Positions 1 through 6,846 of a stretch of 42,528 nt of DNA are shown here, one piece after another; within the stretch, counting starts at the first letter, position 1, and each line of letters starts with the position of its first letter. The DNA lies in assembly GCF_014838745.1 (NCBI RefSeq), contig NZ_JABUXR010000014.1:1-42528 (forward strand), read 5' to 3'. The DNA is from Limosilactobacillus urinaemulieris. Lineage in GTDB: Bacteria > Bacillota > Bacilli > Lactobacillales > Lactobacillaceae. The notes under the pieces are model-generated. The model worked only from the letters and a program-made list of their open reading frames with translations. It was not told the DNA's origin and did no database searches. The position numbers and the translations under genes were made by a program.

Positions 1-37
1 CATAACCTTCTTTACATGATTTTTGTGGTGAATTGAT

Positions 38-70
38 TGTACAACACGAGGACAGCAGTTGTCCTTTTTG
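38..70 (+). terminator. Hairpin terminator from an upstream gene
   Basis: The arms AGGACA (49-54) and TGTCCT (60-65) surround a 5-nt loop and run into a short T stretch (65-69). Copies of TGTACA (38-43 and 71-76) flank it and could lengthen the stem. It probably ends a transcript entering from the left edge, before the M20 peptidase gene. Confidence 0.5.
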
Positions 71-82
71 TGTACAAAAAAA

Positions 83-109
83 CTGGCATTGATTTTTTAT
101 CAATACCAG
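83..109. other. Hairpin in the leader of the first M20 gene
   Basis: The arms CTGG-c-ATTGAT (83-93) and ATCAAT-a-CCAG (99-109) form a 10-bp stem with one mismatch, 37 nt before the start codon. No T run follows directly, so it is not an obvious terminator. It could be a protein-binding palindrome or a leader structure. A very similar hairpin follows dnaJ at 42422-42445. Confidence 0.35.
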
Positions 110-145
110 AAAGTGTATACCTATTAATGAGAAAGGAGTGGGACG

Positions 146-1278
146 ATGGATGACCAAGCAAAAATTGCCTTGTTACAAAAGGTAATTCAGTTTAATACCG
201 TTAATGGCAATGAACAACCTTTGGCCGAATATTTGAAAGAGGTGCTTGTCCAACATCATATTGATAGTCAGTTGGTTAAGTTTGCGGATAATCGGACATG
301 CTTAGTAGCTGAGATCGGTGACCAACCCGGGAAAGTGCTGGCTTTTGCTGGTCACATGGATACGGTAGCAACTAGTGATCCGGCAAAATGGAAGTACCCG
401 CCTTTCTCAGGAGAAATCGTCAACGGTAATATTTACGGTCGTGGCTCGGTGGACATGAAAGGTGGTCTAACAGCCATGGTCATTAGCTTAATTCAGATGA
501 AGAAAGCAGGACTGCCAAAGCATGGTAAGGTTCGCTTACTCCTTTCGGTTGATGAAGAAGTTGGTGGTCAGGGATCAATGTTGTTGACGCAAAAGGGATA
601 CGCTAATGATTTAGATGCAATGATAATGGGAGAAGCCAGTTCAAACCAGCTTGAATACGCTCACTGTGGTTCGTTTGATTATGAAATTGAATCATTTGGT
701 AAGACAGCGCACAGTTCACGTCCTGATTTAGGCATTAACGCCGTAGCAAATTTGGCCCGCTTTATTGATGGTGAACGGCTTTTGCTGATGCTCAATCGAG
801 TCCCGTCCTTGGTAAGGTGATTCACTCGGTAACCGTCTTCCATGGTGGTGAGCAGTTAAATTCAATTCCGGATTACGCTTACTTGAAGGGGAATGTGCGG
901 ACTGTTCCTGAATGTGATAATGAAGAGACACAAGCACGATTGCAAAAAATTATTGATCAGCTAAATAAGCAGGGTGCTCAGCTACGCCTTAAAGTAGTTG
1001 CTAGCTTTGCACCAGTCGTAACTGATCCGAATGATTCGTTCATCGATCTTGTTAGTGATGCGGTTGCGGCCACAAAAGGAAGTAAGCCCAAGGTGATTGT
1101 TTCACACGGGGCAACCGATGCGTCTCGGTATTCGTTAGCTAAAAAGCCGTTTTCGTTTGTTGAATATGGACCAGGGGATGATCGTCAATCTCACCAGATT
1201 AATGAACACCTTTCAGTTGATGATTTTTTGCAGGCACCGATGATTTATCAACAGATTGCTGAAAAGTTTCTAATTTAA
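146..1278 (+). pseudogene. M20 family peptidase (ArgE/DapE-like), frameshifted
   Basis: This would be a zinc-dependent M20 amidohydrolase (ArgE/DapE/ACY1 group), which removes acyl groups from amino acids or cleaves small peptides in the cytoplasm. The first frame (146-820) holds the metal and catalytic residues: GHMDTV (H70, D72), D103 in VDMKGG, the E137-E138 pair in DEEVGG, E163, and the AHSSRP segment. It then loses register, and the rest of the protein (HGGEQLNSIPD onwards) continues in another frame to 1278. Adding one T to the T4 run at 780-783 restores a continuous protein of about 377 residues, collinear with the intact paralogue at 5684-6838. A good ribosome site (AAAGGAG) precedes ATG 146. 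The cause is either a true single-base deletion or a homopolymer sequencing error. Substrate unknown. Confidence 0.85.
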
Positions 1279-1292
1279 TTTTAATAAATTTG

Positions 1293-1320
1293 TTGACTTT
1301 ATAAGAAATTAGACTATAGT
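1293..1320 (+). promoter_or_regulatory. Promoter of the T-box leader
   Basis: The -35 TTGACT (1293-1298) and -10 TATAGT (1315-1320) are separated by 16 nt. Transcription would begin near 1327, just ahead of the T-box Stem I. Confidence 0.65.
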
Positions 1321-1341
1321 AATAACCAATATTCAAAAACG

Positions 1342-1591
1342 ATCAACAGAATTAGTACTAGGGAATTTTGTTTAGAGAGTTAGCGGTTGATGGGATGCTA
1401 ACCAAATGACTCTAGGAAACACATCTGCTAGTTGAATTTCTAAAAAAAGTAGGAATGACCGGGGAGCCCGTTATCGCCAAGAGTTTATTGGTTGAACTTA
1501 TTAAGGTTGTTTTTGTGAGAAAGCAGCAAGGACGAGGTGGGACCGCGGCAACGCCCTCGTTACCATTAATGTGGTAGCGAAGGCGTTTTTT
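1342..1591 (+). promoter_or_regulatory. T-box riboswitch, probably tRNA-His specific
   Basis: This is a complete T-box leader. Stem I has the AGTA of the loop E motif (1354-1357), the AGAGAG bulge region (about 1374), the stem GTTAGC/GCTAAC, and on the right arm GAA (1416-1418). One base further lies the triplet CAC (1420-1422) followed by a purine, which reads as a His specifier. The T-box sequence TGGGACCGCG lies at 1538-1547. Its variable base is G, so it would pair with a C discriminator, and C73 is characteristic of bacterial tRNA-His. The two clues agree. The terminator is AACGCC...GGCGTT with a T run (1550-1591). Uncharged tRNA-His would favour the antiterminator and expression of the downstream amino-acid-binding protein. 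The T-box call is firm; the His assignment is an inference from two positions. Confidence 0.85.
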
Positions 1592-1593
1592 GT

Positions 1594-1697
1594 TTAATCA
1601 ACGAACTTAGTGAGTCGGTTATCGTGAGGTGATCGAAAAGTGGGGTGGAACCGCGCATTCGCGTCCTCTAAAGCAATGATGCTTTGGAGGGCTTTTT
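1594..1697 (+). promoter_or_regulatory. Second T-box antiterminator/terminator module without Stem I
   Basis: Directly after the first terminator lies a second T-box sequence, TGGAACCGCG (1646-1655), with its own terminator hairpin: CCTCTAAAGCA (1665-1675) against TGCTTTGGAGG (1680-1690), then a T run. Only about 50 nt separate the modules, too few for another Stem I; a weak hairpin at about 1617-1635 could stand in for Stem III. The variable base here is A, which fits a U discriminator and not the C73 of tRNA-His. It is either a partial duplication giving a second checkpoint or the remnant of another T-box. Confidence 0.8.
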
Positions 1698-1717
1698 TAT
1701 TTAGGAGGGAAATAGTC

Positions 1718-2587
1718 ATGAGAACACAACGACTTATTCGCATATTAATCGCATTAACCTTAATGATTGTTCTATTACCAATTGCTGGCTGCAAGAGATC
1801 CGCTAATCCTAATTACCGTGCTAATCACGTTGATCAATGGTCACGGATTAAGAAATCGGGTCAGCTTAATATCGGGGTTGATGATAGCTTTGTGCCAATG
1901 GACTTTCGCCAGAAAAACGGGAAATTAGTTGGCTATGACGTTGATCTTTCACGAGCAGTCTGCAAAGTGCTTGGGTTAAAGGCTAACTTTCAATCGATCG
2001 ACTGGTCAATGAAAGAAACCGAATTAAAGAATGGAACGATTGATGTAATTTGGAATGGCTATACCGCAACCCCAGAACGGCAGAAAAAAGAAGCTTTTAG
2101 CCGGGTTTACGAACGTTCTGGACAGTCACTGGTCGTTAAAAAGAACTCGGGAATTAATAGCTTCAAGGATATGCAAGGAAAAAAGCTTGGTCTTCAAGAA
2201 GGCTCGACAGCTTTTACTGACTTCAATAAGTACCCACAGTTGCTGAAAAAGTATATTAGCGGGTCGCCAATCATCTATCAGGATAACAACTCTGCCTTTA
2301 TGGATTTAAAAGCGGGCCGGACACAAGGAGTTCTTGCCGGAACGATTTATGCTGGTTATTATGCAAAAAATTTAGCTAAGACTAACCAATATAAGCTTAT
2401 TGGTAGTAATGTCTTTCCGCAAGATCGGGTTGCCGTGGGGATGCGAAAGGGTGACCGAACGTTAGTGAAGAAGATTAATTACGCTCTTGGCGTCCTCCAA
2501 AAAGACGGGACCCTTCGCCGAATTAATGAAAAATGGTTAGGGATTGATTCTAATTATTTGGGATCGACGAATGAGTTTAAGAATTAG
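1718..2587 (+). CDS. Amino acid ABC transporter substrate-binding lipoprotein
   Basis: This is an extracellular solute receptor of the SBP_bac_3 family (polar amino acids), 289 residues from ATG 1718, chosen because AGGAGGG lies just upstream at 1703-1709. The N-terminus is a lipoprotein signal: two basic arginines, a hydrophobic stretch, then the lipobox IAGC with the lipidated Cys25. The mature part has the family pattern, with GQLNIGVDDSFVPMDF at the start of lobe 1, VGYDVDLSRAV, and GKKLGLQEGST in lobe 2. The T-box in front suggests histidine as ligand, in line with the known T-box control of His transporters in Firmicutes, but the binding residues do not prove it. No permease or ATPase gene follows; the next gene is convergent. 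It must share a transporter encoded elsewhere or be a leftover. Confidence 0.9.
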   Translation: MRTQRLIRILIALTLMIVLLPIAGCKRSANPNYRANHVDQWSRIKKSGQLNIGVDDSFVPMDFRQKNGKLVGYDVDLSRAVCKVLGLKANFQSIDWSMKETELKNGTIDVIWNGYTATPERQKKEAFSRVYERSGQSLVVKKNSGINSFKDMQGKKLGLQEGSTAFTDFNKYPQLLKKYISGSPIIYQDNNSAFMDLKAGRTQGVLAGTIYAGYYAKNLAKTNQYKLIGSNVFPQDRVAVGMRKGDRTLVKKINYALGVLQKDGTLRRINEKWLGIDSNYLGSTNEFKN

Positions 2588-2626
2588 TAGTAACTGAATT
2601 TTTAATCGTGCTTATACAAATAGAAA

Positions 2627-2663
2627 GCGGCTTGACCACAGGAAAATTCTGTAATCAAGCCGC
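2627..2663. terminator. Bidirectional terminator between convergent genes
   Basis: The perfect arms GCGGCTTGA (2627-2635) and TCAAGCCGC (2655-2663) enclose an inner ACAG/CTGT pairing. It lies between the binding-protein gene and the convergent butA. T-rich sequence is weak on both sides. Confidence 0.7.
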
Positions 2664-2709
2664 TATTGTAATATTTAAAATTCTATGTAGACACATCCAG
2701 AAAACTTAA

Positions 2710-3498
2710 TTAAATAAATTGAACCCCACCGTCAATTTGGATTGCTTGACCAGTCATGTAGTCGGACTTGGTTGAAGCAAGGTAAGATACAAAGTTAGCA
2801 ACATCTGATGGGTGCTCGACACGACCAAGGGCGATTCCGTCAATGGCAGCCTTTAGGTATTGACCTTTTTCACCGCCGTTTTCTTCCACCATTTTTTCAT
2901 CAATGAAGTCCCACATATCAGTACCAACGATACCAGGGCAATAGGCATTAACGGTGATGTTGAACTTAGCTAATTCTTTAGCAGCAACTTGAGTTAGGCC
3001 ACGGATAGCAAACTTAGTTGAAGAGTAGGCACCGAGTTGTTCATAACCGATATGTCCAGCAATACTTGAAGCGTTGATAATCTTACGAATTTTATCACCA
3101 TCATCTTGCTTCTTAAATTGTTCAGCAGCTGCTTGAATACCAAAGAGAACACTGTCAACATTTGTTGCATAGATCTTATGAAAGTCTTCTGCAGATTCGT
3201 CAAGTAAGTTGCCAATTTGAGCAATCCCTGCATTGTTAATGTAAGTATCAAGACGACCAAAGTTATCAACGGCTGTCTTAACAAGCATTTCGTGAGTACT
3301 CTTCTTGGAAACATCACCTGGCGCAGAAACAACTTTAAATCCCTTATCAGCTAATTCCTTAGTAGTTTTATCGGTTTCGTCTTTATGGTAGCCATTAATA
3401 ACCATTGCATAGCCATCTTTACCGAGTTGTTCGGCAATTCCTTTACCAATACCACGACTACTACCAGTAATAACAGCGACTTTTTGTTCTTCAACCAT
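2710..3498 (-). CDS. butA: Acetoin (diacetyl) reductase, SDR family
   Basis: A classical short-chain dehydrogenase/reductase of 262 residues. It resembles the (S)-acetoin-forming diacetyl reductase/2,3-butanediol dehydrogenase group, which reduces diacetyl and acetoin with NADH and acts as an electron sink in lactic acid bacteria. Visible features are the Rossmann glycine motif TGSSRGIG (residues 11-18), the NNAG segment (88-91), catalytic Ser145, and Tyr158/Lys162 in YSSTK. The C-terminal [10 protein letters not shown] is typical of the group. The ribosome site AGGAG precedes ATG 3498. It is monocistronic, with a cre-like box 75-88 bp upstream that suggests carbon catabolite control. Function is assigned by family resemblance; a related 2,3-diol or sugar-alcohol specificity is possible. 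Confidence 0.85.
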   Translation of the reverse strand: MVEEQKVAVITGSSRGIGKGIAEQLGKDGYAMVINGYHKDETDKTTKELADKGFKVVSAPGDVSKKSTHEMLVKTAVDNFGRLDTYINNAGIAQIGNLLDESAEDFHKIYATNVDSVLFGIQAAAEQFKKQDDGDKIRKIINASSIAGHIGYEQLGAYSSTKFAIRGLTQVAAKELAKFNITVNAYCPGIVGTDMWDFIDEKMVEENGGEKGQYLKAAIDGIALGRVEHPSDVANFVSYLASTKSDYMTGQAIQIDGGVQFI

Positions 3499-3572
3499 AC
3501 TAAGATCTCCTTTTATGATTCACAGAGTATCAATCAACAAGTTTATTATTGCACAAAATAGTTAAAATAGAT

Positions 3573-3586
3573 AGAAAGCGCTTTAA
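3573..3586 (-). promoter_or_regulatory. Putative CcpA (cre) site upstream of butA
   Basis: AGAAAGCGCTTTAA contains the perfect palindromic core AAAGCGCTTT of catabolite-responsive elements; the ideal is TGAAAGCGCTTTCA. It sits upstream of the butA start, where CcpA could repress or activate. Confidence 0.5.
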
Positions 3587-3704
3587 TTTTAATATCATAT
3601 TTAGGTTAATTGGGAACTTTTCACGACTCCCTTTAAGATGATAATGCCGCGCGAGGGCGTCCGTCGCCTAAATCGTCTCTACATGAATCAACTTTAAAAC
3701 AAAA

Positions 3705-3736
3705 GCCCAAGCGTCACTTCTTTGTCAACGCTTGGG
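3705..3736 (-). terminator. Terminator of the DUF805 gene
   Basis: Read on the minus strand, CCCAAGCGT and ACGCTTGGG form a perfect 9-bp stem followed by CTTTTGTTTT. It lies 13 bp after the DUF805 stop codon. Confidence 0.85.
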
Positions 3737-3748
3737 ATCATTCTTAAA

Positions 3749-4240
3749 TTAATTTTCATTCCGTAAGCTAGGAATCTCTTGATCATTATCCTTATTTGGA
3801 CTCCACCAACCTTGCTTGTTAATATAGTTGCTTGGTAAGCACATGAAGACCAATACAACGATTTCTAAAGCAGCCATTAGTCCTTCGCAAAATGCGTTAT
3901 CAACATTTCCTAAAACAACTGAAAGGAGCCAAACGGCAAATAGAAACCAACCGGAGATACCAACATCTCGAATACGCCGAACAGCAATTGAAATTGCGGG
4001 GAAAATATTCGCAAAGCCGAATACTCCCATGATAACCACGATGATTAGTACCATCCCCAGTCCTTGGGTTGTTCCGTTTACCAGTGAGCCAATTGATGAA
4101 ACCCCAGAAGCGGCTAGTAGCAGCCATAAAATAGCATAAATAATGACATTCATTAACACTGCCCACCAGTAATCCGCCCGGGTTGAAGTTGCTTGGTATT
4201 TAAATCCATTTTCCCAATAATATTTGTAAGCCTTTAACAT
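3749..4240 (-). CDS. DUF805 family membrane protein
   Basis: A small integral membrane protein of 163 residues with about four hydrophobic segments, matching the DUF805 (YhaH-like) family, whose function is unknown. The N-terminal motif before the first segment (YYWENGFKY...TRADYWW) and the loop RRIRDVGISGW (family form RRLHDxGxSGW) identify it. I start it at ATG 4240 rather than the longer 4261, because AGGAGG lies inside the longer reading and exactly 9 nt before 4240. The C-terminal tail is polar and probably cytoplasmic. It stands alone, with a terminator behind it and a hairpin-rich promoter region in front. Confidence 0.85.
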   Translation of the reverse strand: MLKAYKYYWENGFKYQATSTRADYWWAVLMNVIIYAILWLLLAASGVSSIGSLVNGTTQGLGMVLIIVVIMGVFGFANIFPAISIAVRRIRDVGISGWFLFAVWLLSVVLGNVDNAFCEGLMAALEIVVLVFMCLPSNYINKQGWWSPNKDNDQEIPSLRNEN

Positions 4241-4273
4241 AATTACATTCCTCCTAATCATTATATTTACTAT

Positions 4274-4320
4274 AGCATATTAATGGAGGCCTTAATTATT
4301 AAAAACCTCCCTAATGCATA
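4274..4320. other. Long imperfect inverted repeat upstream of the DUF805 gene
   Basis: GGAGG (4285-4289) and CCTCC (4306-4310) are flanked outside by ATTAAT/CTAAT and inside by TTAA/TTAA, forming an extended hairpin between the DUF805 gene and the 37-residue ORF. There is no T run. It may be an operator or a read-through barrier. Confidence 0.3.
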
Positions 4321-4405
4321 TCAGTTTATATTATCCTGTATTCACACTAGAATATAAGTATGGGAAGGAAAGGTATTGGATTTTTATATAAAGGAGCTGT
4401 TTTTA

Positions 4406-4519
4406 ATGAAAATTGCCAAAAAGCCACTTTCTAAAAAGCAAAAAATTGCGGCTGTTAGTTTGATCAGCAGCGCAATTGCCTTACCCGTATGTATTTTTGC
4501 CAAAAAGCATTCAAAATAA
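4406..4519 (+). CDS. Putative 37-residue membrane peptide
   Basis: A short ORF with full expression signals: AAGGAG 9-10 nt before ATG 4406 and a strong terminator 25 nt after the stop. The peptide begins MKIAKKPLSKKQK, a lysine-rich cytoplasmic-type head. A hydrophobic stretch of about 20 residues (IAAVSLISSAIALPVCIFA) follows, and it ends in KKHSK, so a single-pass membrane peptide is likely. I recognise no family. It could be a toxin-like or stress peptide, or a regulator of a membrane complex. The expression signals make it more likely a real gene than chance. Confidence 0.6.
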   Translation: MKIAKKPLSKKQKIAAVSLISSAIALPVCIFAKKHSK

Positions 4520-4543
4520 AGAGTAAAATATAACAGTAACTTA

Positions 4544-4588
4544 AAAACTGTCACCTGAGTTAATAACTTGGGTGGCAGTTTATTTTTG
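4544..4588 (+). terminator. Terminator of the 37-residue ORF
   Basis: AAACTGTCACC (4545-4555) pairs with GGTGGCAGTTT (4571-4581), followed by a T-rich run to 4587. It lies between this small gene and the convergent SDR gene and may work both ways. Confidence 0.8.
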
Positions 4589-4619
4589 GTATTAATGGCT
4601 AAAAATTAAGGATTTATAT

Positions 4620-5357
4620 TTATTGAGCAGTGTAACCCCCGTCAGTAACAAATTCAGAGCCAGTACTGAAGGAAGAACGATCAGAAGCGAGGAAGACACA
4701 CATGTTGGCAATCTCATCTGCGTCACCGAGCCGGCCCATCGGGTGAAGTGCTTCCAAATCAGCCCGCATTTCTGGGTAGGCGTCAACCATTGGTGTATGA
4801 GCGTATCCAGGGTGAACAGAATTAATCCGAATTGGGTAATTCTTGTCACAGCAGTAAAGGGCAGCAGACTTAGTGATCAGGCGGACAGCCCCCTTAGCAG
4901 CATTGTAGGAGAAGAGATTTGGAATCCCAATTAATCCAGCGATTGAGCAAAGGTTAATGATTGATCCGCCATTCTCCTTCATGTGCTTGATGGCATACTT
5001 TTGACCAAGCATAACTCCATCAAGGTCAACCGAAAGAATCTTGTGGAAGTCCTCCATCTTAACGTCTTCAGCATTATCGAACAGCAGGATTCCGGCGTTA
5101 TTCAGCAAAACATTCACTGGCCCAAAAGTTTCTTCAGCTTTCTTAAATACTTCTGGCCATGAAGCTTCATCAGAAACATCTTGCTTGATGAAAATGGCCT
5201 TATCACCAAATTGTTCAGCCTGTTTTTGACCTTCAGCATCATCAACATCGGTCATGACAACCTTAGCTCCTTCATCAATGAAGGCCTTGGTACTTGCAAG
5301 ACCGAATCCCTTAGCCGCACCAGTTACAATCGCGATTTTACTTTCTAGTTCACCCAT
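4620..5357 (-). CDS. R-specific alcohol dehydrogenase-like SDR
   Basis: A short-chain dehydrogenase of 245 residues, close to the Lactobacillus brevis R-specific alcohol dehydrogenase. The C-terminus TGSEFVTDGGYTAQ is almost that enzyme's, including the terminal Gln whose carboxylate binds structural magnesium. Catalytic residues are Ser138, Tyr151 and Lys155 (YNAAK), and the dinucleotide motif is TGAAKGFG (12-19). At residue 37 there is Asp, where the L. brevis enzyme has Gly37 followed by Arg38. Asp there is known to favour NAD over NADP, so I expect NADH dependence. The probable reaction is reversible reduction of ketones to (R)-alcohols. A ribosome site (AAAGGG) precedes ATG 5357. It is divergent from the M20/YfcC pair, sharing a palindrome-rich control region. 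Confidence 0.85.
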   Translation of the reverse strand: MGELESKIAIVTGAAKGFGLASTKAFIDEGAKVVMTDVDDAEGQKQAEQFGDKAIFIKQDVSDEASWPEVFKKAEETFGPVNVLLNNAGILLFDNAEDVKMEDFHKILSVDLDGVMLGQKYAIKHMKENGGSIINLCSIAGLIGIPNLFSYNAAKGAVRLITKSAALYCCDKNYPIRINSVHPGYAHTPMVDAYPEMRADLEALHPMGRLGDADEIANMCVFLASDRSSFSTGSEFVTDGGYTAQ

Positions 5358-5683
5358 AACGAAACACCCTTTCTATATAGAAACCAACATTAATTTATTT
5401 GTAATTGCTTACATGTTAATGTTATCACTAAGTAATAGATAAAACAAACTTAATTGATGATAAAAGATGATTAACTATGTGGCTTCATGGCAGGAACTCC
5501 TTTGTTGACTAAGTTTTAATGTTAAATAACTCGTTTAATTGCATTTTTATTTTGATATATTTAATATAATGTATTATTATTCATTAACAACAAATGATTT
5601 TAGTATTATATGAATATCAGATGTATGATATGATTTTGTTGTAAGCGATTACCTTAGCAAATCTTTTTTCAGGAGGGGTTATC
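5358..5683. promoter_or_regulatory. Divergent control region with two related palindromes
   Basis: This AT-rich 326-bp gap between divergent genes contains no ORF I can support. TGTAATTGCTTACA (5400-5413, minus strand TGTAAGCAATTACA) lies near the SDR start. TGTAAGCGATTACC (5640-5653) lies near the M20 start and just after a -10-like TATGAT. Both fit TGTAAGCRATTACM and resemble cre boxes; the second differs from the cre consensus only at its last base. AACATTAA (5386-5393) and TTAATGTT (5416-5423) flank the first box symmetrically. I infer one regulator, CcpA or a local repressor, acting on both genes. Confidence 0.5.
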
Positions 5684-6838
5684 ATGGAAAAACAGAAGCA
5701 GATTGAAATTTTATCGAAGCTGATCAGTATTAAGTCAGTAAACGATAACGAGGGTGAAGTCGCTGACTATATCGAATCACTTTTTGCCCCATATCAAGAT
5801 CAGGGGGTTCAGATTGATCGGATTCAATACGCTCCGGGACGAGATAATTTGGTAGTGACAATTGGTTCTGGTGACCGGATTTTGGGTTTTTCTGGTCATG
5901 AGGATGTGGTTTCTGCTGGGGATGAAGCTGATTGGCAGACGGATCCATTCCAAGCAACGATAAAAGATGGCAACTTATACGGTCGTGGCGCTTCTGATAT
6001 GAAGAGTGGGTTAGCTGCTTTAATTATCAGTATGCTTGAGATGCTCGAAGATAATTCAGTTCCCGGGAAAATTAGGTTACTTTGTACGGTTGGTGAAGAA
6101 ACTGGCGAGTATGGTGCGGCCCAGCTCACTAAGGAAGGTTATGCGGATGGCCTAGCCGGTCTAATTATTGCTGAACCAGGGAATGATATGACTGAGATCG
6201 GCTACACATCAAAAGGAGTCATTGACTATATTGTTACTTCAGTAGGAAAGCAGGCCCATAGTTCTCAGCCGGAAAAGGGAATCAATGCGATTGATCACCT
6301 AATTGATTTTGCGACCCAAGTAAAGCCGTTAATGGCACAATTTGATCAGGTAGACCCAATTCTGGGTAAGCTGACCCATGTTCAATCCGTTTTCCAGGGT
6401 GGTTCACAGATTAATTCCGTTCCTGATAAGGCAATTATTAAGGGAAATATTCGAACGATTCCGGAATATCCAAATAAGGTCGTCTTTGCTGCCTTGAATA
6501 ATCTGGTGGAGGAGTTGAATCAAAAGGATGGCTATGATTTAAGTATTCGTTATAGTTTTCCAGAAGAAGCAATGCCGGGAGACAAGAATGCTCCATTGAT
6601 TAAGCTGATGGAAAAGGTTCATGGTGAAATATTTACGGATCGTCCAGTAAAAGCCATTGGTCAATCTGGTGCAAGTGATGCTTCGGAATTTCTTCATGGA
6701 AAAGGTGATTTTGCAATCGCAGAAATTGGACCAGGGAACAATACACAACACCAAACTGATGAATTCGTGAATATTGAAACTTTTTATAAGTCAGTCGAAT
6801 TCTATAAACAAGTAGCTAAGGAATTCTTTACAAAGTAG
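5684..6838 (+). CDS. M20 family metallopeptidase (ArgE/DapE-like), intact
   Basis: A cytoplasmic two-zinc amidohydrolase of 384 residues, in the group annotated as succinyl-diaminopimelate desuccinylase/acetylornithine deacetylase. Metal and catalytic positions are H72 and D74 (GHEDVV), D105 (SDMKSG), E138-E139 (GEETGEYG), E164 and a C-terminal His in NTQHQTDE. The small dimerisation domain starts near residue 175, with QAHSSQPEKGINA. AGGAGGGG precedes ATG 5684. The YfcC-type carrier starts 8 bp after the stop, so uptake of an N-acyl amino acid or small peptide and its hydrolysis are probably coupled. No dap or arg genes are nearby, so a biosynthetic role is unlikely. True substrate unknown. 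Confidence 0.88.
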   Translation: MEKQKQIEILSKLISIKSVNDNEGEVADYIESLFAPYQDQGVQIDRIQYAPGRDNLVVTIGSGDRILGFSGHEDVVSAGDEADWQTDPFQATIKDGNLYGRGASDMKSGLAALIISMLEMLEDNSVPGKIRLLCTVGEETGEYGAAQLTKEGYADGLAGLIIAEPGNDMTEIGYTSKGVIDYIVTSVGKQAHSSQPEKGINAIDHLIDFATQVKPLMAQFDQVDPILGKLTHVQSVFQGGSQINSVPDKAIIKGNIRTIPEYPNKVVFAALNNLVEELNQKDGYDLSIRYSFPEEAMPGDKNAPLIKLMEKVHGEIFTDRPVKAIGQSGASDASEFLHGKGDFAIAEIGPGNNTQHQTDEFVNIETFYKSVEFYKQVAKEFFTK

Positions 6839-6846
6839 GTGAACTT

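Noticed and set aside
3640-3700. GCCGCGCGAGGGCGTCC resembles the ACCGCG and following bases of a T-box.
   Set aside because: No TGGN before it, no Stem I, no plausible terminator and no plus-strand gene downstream; at best a relic.
4623-4934. 103-residue plus-strand ORF antisense to the SDR gene.
   Set aside because: Shadow of a clear SDR coding frame; no ribosome site and no family match.
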